This document shows, piece after piece, positions 21,579 through 31,918 of a stretch of 64,000 bases of DNA. The number at the start of each line of letters is the position of its first letter. Position 1 is the first letter of the stretch. The translations under genes and the position numbers were made by a program. A model generated the notes under the pieces. The model did no database searches and had not been told where the DNA came from. It saw only the letters and a list, made by a program, of their open reading frames with translations. Source of the DNA: Tieghemostelium lacteum (Eukaryota > Evosea > Eumycetozoa > Dictyosteliales > Raperosteliaceae); NCBI GenBank assembly GCA_001606155.1, contig LODT01000039.1, positions 248,001 to 312,000 on the forward strand, given 5' to 3'.

Positions 21579-23234
21579 ATGGACACTGAAATTGAAGAAC
21601 ACCAAGAACAACAAGAACAACAAACAGAGCAACACCAAGAACCACAATCAGAGTATCATGAAGCTGATAGGGAGATTGAAGGTAGTCCAATACACCAAGT
21701 AACTGTCTCCATTGACCATATACAACGTGGAAATAGTGAAGAGGTTCATGAGCATGATGAACATGAACATCATCATCACCATCACCAGTATATCCAAGCA
21801 AATGCTATTGAGATGGTAAATGGCGATGACCATCAACAACAACATTATGAATCAAAATCTGATGACGTAGAGGAAATGGATGAAGAAGATGAAGATGAGC
21901 AAATGTCACCACAATCTGAACACCATCACCATCATCAACACCAATTAATAGGACATGATTCACATCGTAATCATAGAATTCAACAACAAAACCAAAGAAT
22001 ACTTCAACAACAGTCTCAACAATCACAACAACAGCAACAAGATGTACACATGGATCACCATCAAGAGGATGTTGAAGAACTTGACCAAAATACAATGGTG
22101 CAATTAGGATCACATATACACGATCAGAATATAGACCTACATCACCATCATCACCATCATCATCAACCATCACACCACCATCACCCATATTCCAAAAAAT
22201 GTTGTAATTGTGATTGTGATTGTGGTCAATTTATGGTAAATTCAATGAATGAAATTATATCAGATAAAATGGGGTTGTTATGGGACCAGTACAACAAACT
22301 CTTTCAACAAACTCAACATATTGAAAATCTTTTAAATTCAGTTATTCACATAAAATATCCGGAATTGAAAAAGAAAACAATGATGCAACAACCAGCACAA
22401 CCACAACCAACTCCACATCTTCACCATCCACAACATATTCATCATCATCATAATGTACAGTCAAGTCAACAAAATATACAACAGGTACTACAAGCACCTC
22501 AGTCACCTCCACAACAACAACCACAGCAACAACCACAACCACCACCACAACAACAACAACAGCAACAACAATCATTATCATTCGATGGAGATCTAGATGA
22601 AGATCAACCAAAAAAGAGAAGAAGAAACTATTCACATGATATATCAAATAAGATTAACTCTATTCTGGAACCTTTATTTGAAAGTGGATGGGTTCTACTG
22701 AAGGAACAAGAAAGATCATTAGGTGAACAGATTGCTAATGAAATTGGTGTGGAACTTGCTGAAGGTATGCTCATTGTTCGTTCATTTTGGCACAGATCCA
22801 GAGGCAATTCAAAGCGATTGTTTAATCAGTTGGATGACTATAGAATAGGTTTAGATCTCCTTGAGAAAGAAGATCCAGAAACCAAAGCAGATTTGATAAA
22901 GAAATTTAAATTTGAAGATTCTGATCAGGTTAGAAGAGATCTGGAAGAAGTCAATAAGGTACTTAAAGAAATGGCTGCAAAAGGCTCAGGTAGAACCACC
23001 TTAAAAGGAAAGAAAATCTTGAAAAAACTTCCAGATCACAGTATAAAAACTTTTAAAGGAAGATCAGCAACACTCTGTAACCATTTCTATCACTACTATC
23101 ATAATAATTTAGATTTGAATACTTTGGAATTGATAAATCCCGATTTCACTCCTTCTCAATTGGCTAATAATTTACATTACCAACAGCAACAACAACAATT
23201 ACAGCAACAACAACTAGCTCAATCACCTATTTAA
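21579..23234 (+). CDS. His/Gln-rich, probably nuclear protein with conserved C-terminal domain
   Basis: 551 residues from ATG 21579; the frame is open 9 codons further upstream but with no other ATG. The N-terminal half is low complexity, made of Glu/Gln and His runs (HHHHHHQ near 21768; HHHHHHHHQ near 22145), an acidic patch, and the cysteine cluster KKCCNCDCDCGQF near 22196-22233. Cys and His clusters together suggest metal binding. A basic patch KKRRR (near 22610) begins a globular, helix-rich domain of about 165 residues (SHDISNKINSILEPLFESGW ... FHHYYHNNLDL-type ending). This domain includes FWHRSRGNSKRLFNQLDDYR and a Lys-rich stretch TLKGKKILKKL. I do not recognise the domain. A DNA- or RNA-binding nuclear role is inferred only from the basic regions and the composition. 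Confidence 0.8.
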   Translation: MDTEIEEHQEQQEQQTEQHQEPQSEYHEADREIEGSPIHQVTVSIDHIQRGNSEEVHEHDEHEHHHHHHQYIQANAIEMVNGDDHQQQHYESKSDDVEEMDEEDEDEQMSPQSEHHHHHQHQLIGHDSHRNHRIQQQNQRILQQQSQQSQQQQQDVHMDHHQEDVEELDQNTMVQLGSHIHDQNIDLHHHHHHHHQPSHHHHPYSKKCCNCDCDCGQFMVNSMNEIISDKMGLLWDQYNKLFQQTQHIENLLNSVIHIKYPELKKKTMMQQPAQPQPTPHLHHPQHIHHHHNVQSSQQNIQQVLQAPQSPPQQQPQQQPQPPPQQQQQQQQSLSFDGDLDEDQPKKRRRNYSHDISNKINSILEPLFESGWVLLKEQERSLGEQIANEIGVELAEGMLIVRSFWHRSRGNSKRLFNQLDDYRIGLDLLEKEDPETKADLIKKFKFEDSDQVRRDLEEVNKVLKEMAAKGSGRTTLKGKKILKKLPDHSIKTFKGRSATLCNHFYHYYHNNLDLNTLELINPDFTPSQLANNLHYQQQQQQLQQQQLAQSPI

Positions 23235-23419
23235 ATAAATCGACCACGTCTAGTGATTAATACAAATGTAATATTGCTTTTATTTGGAGATAGGTAAGAA
23301 AAAGAGAGTTTTGTTTGAATGTAATTTCATTTTTGATTTATTTTTTTTTTTGATTTGATTAATACAGAGAATCTGTCTGTTATGTGATCAGAATTACAAA
23401 AAGGAGAGGGGAGGGAATA

Positions 23420-24111
23420 TTATGCTAAAAATGTACAAATACTAGAGAGGACACCAAATAGGATACCACCAATTAATACCCACCAACCAACGTATGGTCC
23501 CCAAGTTAAGTCAGATAGAGTACCATCTTTTGAACCCATAAACTTGTTACAATAGATTTCAGTAGTTTCACCAGTGAAAAAGTCAGAGACATCTTGACCT
23601 ACACAGTGACCATCGTCATCGAAAGCCTTGTTAATTTTGAAGAATGTAAAGAATGATACAGCAAGTAAAGCAGCAGCAGCCATTGCGGCAATAGCAGATA
23701 ACAATCTAAATATCTTAGATTTAGAGATGATTGCAATAATTTGGAAGATGGCTGTCAAAATACCAACACCAGCACCAACTGTCAAAAATGTCAATGAGGT
23801 TGTAAATACTGCTTTTACATTCTTATCGGAGTCACTATCATAGGTGTAGTCTTTAGCATCCTCAGTGTTATCCTAATTAAAAATAATATTAGTATACAGA
23901 TGAATTATTCAAATATAGATTAGATAAAACTTACATCATAGACAACTCTAGCTTTAGCCCAAAAGTAATAAGTTGTAAATGCTTTAATTACACTAGTGGC
24001 TGGATCTACTACTATTCGGTACCATGCAAATGAATAACTGATTACACAACATGCTATGAATACAAGTGTCAAGAATAAGGCACCTCCTAATTTACGTCTG
24101 TGATGACTCAT
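23420..24111 (-). CDS. Four-pass membrane protein (tetraspan-like)
   Basis: Exons 23935-24111 and 23420-23872 are joined through a 62-base intron (GTAAGT...AATTAG), giving 209 residues. A short basic N-terminus (MSHHRRKLGG) precedes TM1 (ALFLTLVFIACCVISYSF). A loop of about 60 residues contains the acidic NTEDAKDYTYDSDSDK. TM2 (VGAGVGILTAIFQIIAIIS) and TM3 (LLSAIAAMAAAALLAVSFF) form a pair. A second extracellular loop with two cysteines (GHCVGQ, IYCNKF) precedes TM4 (VGWWVLIGGILFGVLSSI). The layout matches tetraspan/claudin-like proteins of dictyostelids. The CCG motif of true tetraspanins is not seen, so I leave the family open. Confidence 0.82.
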
Positions 24112-25071
24112 GTTTGTTTAAATTAAATTGATAAATAGAATTTTATAAATTTGAAGAATAAAAAAAGTATATAAATAAAAATAATTAAAATTAATTATTA
24201 CTTTGTTAAATGGTCGTTGACAATAAGAATAAAATATTTTGATTATTATAAAAAGTTGTTATTGGGTTATTATTGTTGTTGTGTTGTGTTTTGCAAATAT
24301 ACAATGAACAAAAATAATTATAATGATGAATAGGTGTTGGATTTTAAAATCTTGTGTTAAAAAGACAAAAAGAGAGAGTGTGTGAAGGTGTGTGTTGTAT
24401 CTGAAATAAATATTATAATGTTGTTTCAACAAATGAATGGAATAATATTTTTAAAAGTAATTTAAATAAATTTTTAGGGGCTAAATGACAGATTATTTTA
24501 ATTATAAATTCAGATAAAAAAAGAAAGTGGACAATTCTTAGTTCTAAAACAGTACTTATGAAAATTTTTTTTAAGCCCCAATTTAAATTTTTTATTTGAA
24601 AATGTAGACAGATGGTTAAATAAGGTTCTAATTTTTCAAATCTCGCATAATTAATTAAATAATTAAACAGAAAAAACATTAAAATTTTTTTTTCCAAATT
24701 TTGTTTGACTTAATTCAAATAAAAAAATCAATTAAAAGTATTTTTATCATAAATTCTTTGGGTCTATATTATGCAAATCAACTTCACTTTTAGATTAAAA
24801 TAATGTAGTGGAACTAATTTTAATTCATTTAAACATTTTATTAATATTGATTTTTATTATGTTATTTATTTCTTTTTAACATTGATGGTTTCAACAATAA
24901 TATTAATAAATAATGAGGTAATTAAAATATATTATTACATTAATAATTATCAAATAATCTGAAAAAAATTTTCAGATAATGATATTTCGATGATATCTTA
25001 CCATTCACTTTTAAAGATTTTTTTTTTTTTAATTAAAAATCGTATTGCAGAATCGTTTTATTTTCAGTGAG
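24112..25071. other. Divergent AT-rich spacer
   Basis: 960 bases between the tetraspan gene start (-) and the ZIP gene start (+). It contains a TG-rich patch (24250-24290), a purine-rich patch (24360-24390) and a 9-bp-arm hairpin ATCTGAAAA/TTTTCAGAT at about 24957-24978. A 94-codon minus-strand frame (24413-24697) is Phe/Leu/Ile-rich in the manner of translated AT-rich DNA, and I do not call it. Confidence 0.45.
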
Positions 25072-26383
25072 ATGGATACAACCATCCTTAAGATATTGTA
25101 TCTGATTATCATATTTATTATTTGTTTTATTGGAGGAATAATACCAAAATACTTTAAAAATAATGCCAAAGCTCTAAGTTATAGTATTGCATCAATGTTG
25201 AATTGGTATATTTAGATTGATCATTGATTTTGTTAATACAGATCTTTTTCAAAATAGGTAACTGTTTAGGTGCGGGTATACTATTAGGAGCTAGTTTTTT
25301 ACATATCCTCAGTGAATCTGAAACTAAAATATCCAATCAATTCCCATCATCACATTTATTCTATTTTATTGTATGTGTTTTTGAAAAGTAGTAGTAGGAT
25401 CTATCATTAGGTTTTAAATATTAATTATTATAACTCAGGGGTTCTTTGGATCATTTATTTTGGAAAGAATTTTATTTGAACATAAACATGATCATTTATC
25501 AAATGAGGACAATATTGATATCTTTGATAACGAACTAAAAGAACTAAAACCAGAATCACCAGTTATAACATCGCTCAGTCAGACTGAAGATACTATAGTT
25601 ACTATAAATGAAAGTTTAGATTTGGAATCAGATGATCATTATCATAATGATAAAGACGAACACACAAAAAAAGAAGAGGAAGAAGAAGATAAACATCAAC
25701 ACAAGCATAACAAGGGTAAAGGATTCCCATTTATGTTATTTTCAGTTTTGGCATTGGAGTCTATTGTATCTGGATCAGCATTAGGTGTTGAGGATGACAA
25801 AGTTTCCATCTTTGTAACATTTCTTGCAATTTCAACACACATTTGGGCAGAGAGTTTTGCACTGACTGCAACAGTATTAAAATCAACAAAAAACTCAAAA
25901 ACAGTTTTCAAATCAGTGTTATTATTCTCTATGATGACACCAATTGGTGGTGTTGTTGGTTTAATTTCAGAAAAACTTTTGAGTAGAGAACAATCGAATA
26001 TAATAAGTGGTCTGTTGTTAGCATTGGCAGGTGGATGTTTTCTATATGTATCCATATTTGAAATTATGGTTGAGGAATTTCAGGATTCTCATGGAGATGA
26101 AATTCATCATAAACATGACAGTTCTCATCATCAACGTGGTAATAAAACTGGAAAATTAGATTTTGAAAAAGCTCTAAATGAAAAAGATGATAAAGATATT
26201 CAAGAATTTAATTTCAATGATATTAATAATATACCTGGTACACCATCGAAAGGTTATCAAAAGTTATCAACAAGTAACAAAAATCACAAACACAGTCATT
26301 TTTCAATACCTGTTAAATGGAAAAAAACCATTCTTTTAATATCAGGATTTACATTTATGGCACTATTAAGAACTTATGAATAA
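25072..26383 (+). CDS. ZIP-family zinc/metal transporter
   Basis: Three exons, 25072-25183, 25258-25370 and 25439-26383, give 389 residues. The first donor GTATTG at 25184 makes the family sequence ALSYS-NCLGAGILLGASFLHILSES read through. TM1 is LYLIIIFIICFIGGIIP, TM2 NCLGAGILLGASFLHIL and TM3 FYFIGFFGSFILERIL. The long cytosolic loop is rich in His and acids (HEHKHDH..., HYHNDKDEH, KHQHKHNKGKG), as in metal-sensing ZIP loops. In TM4-TM5, STHIWAESFAL keeps the His and Glu expected in TM5. The TM4 motif, usually HS..EG, here reads ESIVSGSALG, so its two usual metal ligands are replaced. The C-terminus ends shortly after TM8 (TILLISGFTFMALL). Confidence 0.85.
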
Positions 26384-26612
26384 TAATTATTTATTTAAAT
26401 AAACGACCGATCGAAGTACACAACATTTGTAATATTATATTAAAAGAAACAGGAGTTAATTTAATAAATTAATATTTTTTATTTAAATATATAATATAGA
26501 GGGCACAAAACAATAATAAAAGATAATTAGGAATATTGAATATTAAAATGTAAAAAGGGTGTAAAAATTTAAATTTGAATTATTTGGGAGACTACACTAA
26601 TATATTATAATT
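26384..26612. other. Convergent spacer
   Basis: 229 AT-rich bases between the stops of the ZIP gene (+) and the HAM1-like gene (-). Nothing further is seen. Confidence 0.5.
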
Positions 26613-29012
26613 TTAATTGGAAGATGGACCTACATAATTTGGACGCATTTCTGGGGTACCAGTTGAAGGTTTCTCTTTAGTGAATTGTTCAACAGTCTTG
26701 GTTGTTGTAGTTTGTGTGATATTTGGATTTACAACATATTGTGTAGCTTGACCAGTAAGTGGTAATTGGTCATTGGAGATGGTTTCAACTGGAACAGTGG
26801 TAGTAACAACTCTTTCTTTAGTAAGTGGGATTGGTTCTTCAACAATCTTAGTGGTGGTTGTTGTAGTTGTAGTTGTAGTTGGGATTTCCATTCTCTGTTC
26901 TGATGAACTCTTTTTACTTCCAACAACAGTCTTGAAGAAGTTAGATAGATTTGCCTTCTTATGGGCATTTGGATTGGCAGCTGCTTTGGCCTTGGATTTC
27001 TCTCTGAGAGCCTTGATACGTTCATTGAGCTTGTTCTTAGCTCTGAGACGACTATCACGAGATCTATTATATTTACCAACCAATTTATAATCATATTCAG
27101 CAATCTTCTTGGCAACCATTTGAGCAACTGCTTTTTCAATTGCAAACTTTAATTTCTTTTTGAGCATACGAGTTACTAATTTATAGAGGATTCTGTGTTT
27201 ACAGTTATATAGACGGATATTTAGATTCTCAATGGAACAGTAGGAGTCAACTACTTGGGTCTTTCTTTCCAGACCATGACCAAGAATTCTCAATTCAACA
27301 CCAACTCTAGCACCACGACCATCCATATAAACATCAGCTAAACCAGAGTCATGGAGTTTAGGGAAAACAAATCTTTCATATTCCCAAGCAATCTTTTCAA
27401 TACGAGCTCTGATGGCTGTTAGCTCAACCCAAACAATGGTATCAGGGTCAATGATGGAGAGTGTATATGGATCAGCATTAGTTTTGTGTGAGATTTCAAA
27501 ATGAATGTTTTCAGGGAGCAATTCAATGGCAGAGAGATTGATATTAGCTACACGATATCCCATCTTTCTATCTGGAGTGACACCAGATGTTGGTGGAATT
27601 GGAATAGTTCTAAATTCTTCTATGAGGAATGGAACCAAGAGCATTCTCAATTGACCATAGAGTTTCTTGGATGAGCCTTTACCTGGTGGGTTCAAGTCTT
27701 TGGTGAGTTGTTTCAAGTGAGTGTAGAAGACTGAGTTTAATTCATCAGTTACAATACCATCTTTCAAACGAACACCTTCATTTGTGAATCTTTGGAGAGC
27801 TGGGTTATTCTTGGTTGCAACCAATAGAGATTCACCTCTACTGTATAGGTCTCTAATAGCCTTTCTAAATGATGGATCATCAACTAATTCTGGGTGTTCC
27901 ATCAACTCCAAAGTAATTCTTTGTAAATCTTGAAGGAATTGGTTGTATTGTGGATTCTTTTTCAATTCAATGGAGGCTTCAGTACCATATTCAAAGAACT
28001 TATCAACATCAGCAATGGATTTATCTTTGATGAAAGACTGTAAAAGAATACGGAAACTTGAATTCAAACTATTATAAGATGGATTGGATTGAATAGAAGA
28101 GAGTTTCTTTGATGCTGATGTAGATTGAATCTTCTCATTTTCTCTTATATCAGAACCCAAGACTTTACTGTTGAGTACAAACTCATTCCAAGCTGGGTTG
28201 CTACTAAGAAGACGAGCAACTTGGAAGAACTCTTCAAAGACAATTTCTCTTTGAGTATCAATAAGAGCTGAATCCTTATTGAGGACGATCATTTGTAAGA
28301 ATTTAGTACCCTCTGATAGGAAACGTAAGACACATTCAGAGTTTTTCAAATCACCAAGTAGTTTGGTTGAAGAATTAATCAAACCTTTAGATTGATCACC
28401 AGTTGCCAAACGCATGGCAGTTGCTTTCCAGTCTTCCAAGAGAATTTTCATTTCTTTGTCAGATGATAAATCACCACTGAACATCTTCATATCTTTAATA
28501 ATTTGTTGAATGTGTAGATCAGTCTTTCTAGTTTCACAAATGACAATGATATCTTGAAGAAGGTTTTTCAAATCATATATAACTCTTTTGGTATTATCAT
28601 CAGCTCTCTCTCTGAAGATTCTGGTACCCATTAATCTCTCAAGTGAGTTTAGATGTCTTTTGAGAAGAACTGGTGTTGGTGCTTTGGAAAAAACATTTAC
28701 GGGCAAACCATTTTCATCTAAAATGGGTTGTTGAACTGGTTGTTCATTTAAAGTGGCAATATATTCTCTACGAAAATCCATACCACTCTTTGATTTGTCA
28801 ACATTTACTGATGCAGCTTTTTCATCTATATTCTTTTCTCTTCTGTTTCTATTTAAATCTGCATTTGTTGTTGGTGTCATTGGATGGGAACTGGAACTAC
28901 TTGGGTTTCCATTTTCATAATATTCAATTCCCTTTTTTCCACTTTTTTCAGCGTGTCCTGAACGATGACCTTGGCTATGTACTGTAGTCTTAACTTTATC
29001 TACAATTTTCAT
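26613..29012 (-). CDS. HAM1-like large helical protein with a lipid-binding-type C-terminal domain
   Basis: 799 residues, one exon, ATG at 29012. A polar N-terminus (SQGHRSGHAEKSGKKG) is followed by about 400 residues of helical repeats (LLQDIIVICETRK, LFVEDFFQ-type segments, KDKSIADVDKFFEYGTEASI). Next comes a beta-rich domain (GYRVANINLSAIELLPENIHFEIS; SIIDPDTIVWVELTAIRARI), then amphipathic basic helices and a Thr-rich tail with eight consecutive Thr codons at about 26849-26872. This order resembles the conserved fungal and amoebal HAM1-like proteins (HAM1_N/HAM1_C, DUF5923-type), whose C-terminal part is related to TULIP/BPI lipid-binding folds. A role in membrane-associated lipid handling is inference. 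No signal peptide is present. Confidence 0.65.
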   Translation of the reverse strand: MKIVDKVKTTVHSQGHRSGHAEKSGKKGIEYYENGNPSSSSSHPMTPTTNADLNRNRREKNIDEKAASVNVDKSKSGMDFRREYIATLNEQPVQQPILDENGLPVNVFSKAPTPVLLKRHLNSLERLMGTRIFRERADDNTKRVIYDLKNLLQDIIVICETRKTDLHIQQIIKDMKMFSGDLSSDKEMKILLEDWKATAMRLATGDQSKGLINSSTKLLGDLKNSECVLRFLSEGTKFLQMIVLNKDSALIDTQREIVFEEFFQVARLLSSNPAWNEFVLNSKVLGSDIRENEKIQSTSASKKLSSIQSNPSYNSLNSSFRILLQSFIKDKSIADVDKFFEYGTEASIELKKNPQYNQFLQDLQRITLELMEHPELVDDPSFRKAIRDLYSRGESLLVATKNNPALQRFTNEGVRLKDGIVTDELNSVFYTHLKQLTKDLNPPGKGSSKKLYGQLRMLLVPFLIEEFRTIPIPPTSGVTPDRKMGYRVANINLSAIELLPENIHFEISHKTNADPYTLSIIDPDTIVWVELTAIRARIEKIAWEYERFVFPKLHDSGLADVYMDGRGARVGVELRILGHGLERKTQVVDSYCSIENLNIRLYNCKHRILYKLVTRMLKKKLKFAIEKAVAQMVAKKIAEYDYKLVGKYNRSRDSRLRAKNKLNERIKALREKSKAKAAANPNAHKKANLSNFFKTVVGSKKSSSEQRMEIPTTTTTTTTTTKIVEEPIPLTKERVVTTTVPVETISNDQLPLTGQATQYVVNPNITQTTTTKTVEQFTKEKPSTGTPEMRPNYVGPSSN

Positions 29013-30163
29013 TTTTTAAAATTCTAAATTTATATATTATATTATAATTTTAAATAATATAATAATATAAATATATAAATAAAAAAAAAATAAAATTAAA
29101 CTAACAATGAATAATTGTTTTATAAATTAATTGAATTGAAAAAATTCATAATCCACCACATTTCCAATGAGACACAGATAGACATTCACTGAAATGCAAC
29201 TAAAAAAAAATAACATTTAATTCTTTTTTGTTGTTCTTCTTCTTTTTTCTGGTTTTTTTTTATAATCTTAGATATGTCTTTGAATGCTGGTGGTATGATG
29301 ATTACATTGCATACATACATATTTTTTTTAAAAAAAAATATATTATTAATATATATTTGTTGTAATGGTATTGGAGATAGATAAAATCAAAAAAAAAAAA
29401 TAAATAAGAATAAGTGACTTTGAAGTTATGAGTAATTAAAAAAGTAAATGCAAGAGTAAAAAAAAAAATTAGAAATTACAATTGGAAAATAATTAAAATG
29501 GTTAAAAATAATTATAGAAAATTAATAATTCGTATTGTGATTCGTAGATAAGATATGGAAATTATTAGTTAATTTTCATTGTTGCGATTAATTATTGTGG
29601 GTGGGGGTGTGGTTTAGATTTTTTTTTTGTTGTCCATAACAAATTGAGTTTCCATAAAATTGTTTTAATTGCATTACATTTTTAACTTGATTTAAAATGT
29701 CAATTATCGATATATTAAGTTAATTTTTTTTTTATGTATTACTTTTTTTGGAAAAAATAAAATTTTTTTAGTGTGTTTATACATTTTTACACATATAATT
29801 ATCAAAACATAGTGTAATGTTTAAGAATAAGCTTCTTTGATCTTAAGAATTTTTTTTATTTTTAAAATTTGGCATAAACTCATGAGTTTTACCAGAAATT
29901 TTAAAAAAAGATTTTAAATAATTTCGAGAATCATTATTTAGATTAGATATTGTTAATATAAACTTGAATTATATGTGTGAAGATAAATATCTTTAACGAC
30001 AACATGATGTAATTAAATTAAAAAATAAAAATAAATTTAATTATTAATAATTAAATTGAATTAATTGTAAAATTTGGAAATGCAGTGTTTTAAAATATAA
30101 AAACAAAAAAAAAAAATTACCATTATATTTTCGATCACCTCAAAACCACATTAATAAAAAAAA
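29013..30163. other. Divergent 1.15-kb spacer
   Basis: AT-rich intergenic DNA shared by the divergent HAM1-like (-) and cystathionine beta-synthase (+) genes. A G-rich patch (29599-29613) sits inside it. TTGTGGGT at 29595-29602 is, on the minus strand, a perfect match to the ncRNA promoter box (A/T)CCCA(C/T)AA. No ncRNA-like sequence is evident 60 nt downstream. Confidence 0.4.
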
Positions 30164-31660
30164 ATGTCACAAACAGAAGGACCATCAAAATGCACATGGA
30201 AACCAAACACAACTGAGCAAACTCCACATACCACTAGAAAACCAGTTAAACCATTATTAATGAACACAATTTTAGAGAATATTGGTAACACTCCAATGGT
30301 TAGAGTTAATAAAGTTTCAGAAGGTCTCAAATGCGAATTGTACGCAAAATGTGAATTCTTTAATGCAGGTGGTTCTGTTAAGGACAGAATTGGGTATCGT
30401 ATGATTCAAGATGCCGAAGATAGCGGTAGAATCAAACCAGGTGACACATTGATTGAACCAACCTCTGGTAACACTGGTATTGGTTTAGCATTGGCTGCTG
30501 CTATTAAAGGTTACAAAATGATCATTACCTTACCAGAAAAGATGTCTCAAGAGAAGGTTGATGTTCTAAAGGCTTTGGGTGCTACTATTATTCGTACACC
30601 TACTGAAGCTGCATTTGATTCACCAGAGTCACACATTGGAGTTGCTAAGAAGTTAAATGCTGAGATTCCAAATTCACATATCCTCGATCAATATGCTAAC
30701 CCATCTAACCCATTGGCTCACTATGATGGCACTGCTGAAGAGATTTTGGAGCAATGTGGTGGAAAGGTTGATATGGTTGTCTGCACTGCAGGTACTGGTG
30801 GTACAATCACTGGTATTGCTAGAAAGATCAAAGAGAGACTACCAAACTGTAAGATTGTTGGTGTAGATCCAGTAGGCTCAATTTTGGCTCAACCTGAGAG
30901 CTTGAACTCTGAGATCAAATCCTACAAGATTGAAGGTATCGGTTACGATTTCATTCCAAATGTCTTGGAAAGAAAATTAGTAGACAAGTGGATTAAATCA
31001 GTAGACAGAGAGTCATTCATCATGGCTAGACGTTTGATTAAAGAAGAAGGTCTCCTTTGTGGTGGTTCATCAGGTAGTGCAATGGTTGCTGCCTTGGAAG
31101 CTGCCAAAGAGTTGAAAGAAGGTCAAAGATGTGTAGTACTTTTAGCTGACTCCATCAGAAACTACATGTCCAAACATTTGAATGATGATTGGATGGTTGA
31201 CAATGGATTTGCCGATCCAAAATATGTCTACACTAAATCTCAAGAAGAAGAGAAATATCAAGGTGCAACAGTCAAAGATTTACAAATTGGCAATCAACCA
31301 ATTACAGTCACTGCCAATACCACATGTCAACAAGCTGTCACTTTGTTACAACAACACGGATTCGATCAATTACCAGTTGTCTCTGAAAGTAAGAAAGCAT
31401 TGGGTTTGGTAACTTTGGGTAACTTATTATCATTTATCAGTTCAAACAGAGCTAAACCATCTGATCCAGTCAGTAAAGTTATGTTCCGTTTCACTACCTC
31501 CAAGGAATTCGTTCCAATCACTCCAGCTACTTCATTGGCCTCTTTGCAAACATTTTTTGAAAACCACAGTTCTGCAATCGTCACTGAAAATGATGAAATT
31601 GTCAGTGTTATCACTAAAATTGATTTGTTAACTTATTTATTAAAACACCCACAAAAATAA
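30164..31660 (+). CDS. cysB: Cystathionine beta-synthase
   Basis: A PLP enzyme of transsulfuration that condenses serine and homocysteine to cystathionine. 498 residues, one exon. The N-terminus CTWKPN..TPH places Cys10 and His22 where human CBS has its heme ligands Cys52 and His65 (spacing 12 here, 13 in human), so a heme-binding enzyme is likely. The catalytic core shows FNAGGSVKDR with the PLP lysine Lys73, the PLP-phosphate and substrate motifs TSGNTGIGLALAA and GTGGTITGIARK, and GLLCGGSSGSAM. After about residue 360 a C-terminal pair of CBS motifs forms the regulatory Bateman module, which binds S-adenosylmethionine in the human enzyme. Similarity to human CBS is high throughout. Confidence 0.97.
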   Translation: MSQTEGPSKCTWKPNTTEQTPHTTRKPVKPLLMNTILENIGNTPMVRVNKVSEGLKCELYAKCEFFNAGGSVKDRIGYRMIQDAEDSGRIKPGDTLIEPTSGNTGIGLALAAAIKGYKMIITLPEKMSQEKVDVLKALGATIIRTPTEAAFDSPESHIGVAKKLNAEIPNSHILDQYANPSNPLAHYDGTAEEILEQCGGKVDMVVCTAGTGGTITGIARKIKERLPNCKIVGVDPVGSILAQPESLNSEIKSYKIEGIGYDFIPNVLERKLVDKWIKSVDRESFIMARRLIKEEGLLCGGSSGSAMVAALEAAKELKEGQRCVVLLADSIRNYMSKHLNDDWMVDNGFADPKYVYTKSQEEEKYQGATVKDLQIGNQPITVTANTTCQQAVTLLQQHGFDQLPVVSESKKALGLVTLGNLLSFISSNRAKPSDPVSKVMFRFTTSKEFVPITPATSLASLQTFFENHSSAIVTENDEIVSVITKIDLLTYLLKHPQK

Positions 31661-31918
31661 AAGTTTTTGCTGAATCCCATCTCCACTCTATCATCAAGTA
31701 ACCATAGAAGAAAAAACAAACAGAAAAAATAAATAATCGAATGATAACATCAATACCCCCTTTTTTACAATATTGAAAAAAATTTAAAAGTCTTGTGGTA
31801 TCAAGTGGGGGAGTATATTATTTAAAATATTATTTTTATTTTATTATTATCAAATGAAAATATAGGTTTGGGAGGTAGTACGATTTTTGGAGGTTTGAAG
31901 TAGTTGAATATATGATAT
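31661..31918. other. Convergent spacer
   Basis: 258 bases between the CBS (+) and Sec24 (-) stops. AT-rich with short T and G runs. No further feature seen. Confidence 0.5.

Noticed and set aside
21805-22188. 127-codon minus-strand ORF rich in Val and Asp
   Set aside because: It is antisense of the His/Gln codon runs of the 21579-23234 gene. The ORF at 22342-22647 is the same case.
24413-24697. 94-codon minus-strand ORF
   Set aside because: Phe/Leu/Ile/Lys composition is what AT-rich DNA gives by chance. There is no domain and the membrane pattern is diffuse.
25184-25257. Alternative donor GTATAT at 25206 for the first ZIP intron
   Set aside because: Every available acceptor then leads at once to a stop. 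The donor at 25184 restores the family sequence.
29595-29602. Perfect minus-strand match to the DUSE consensus (ACCCACAA)
   Set aside because: The sequence 55-70 nt downstream shows neither a Class I RNA nor snoRNA boxes. Worth an RNA check but not called.
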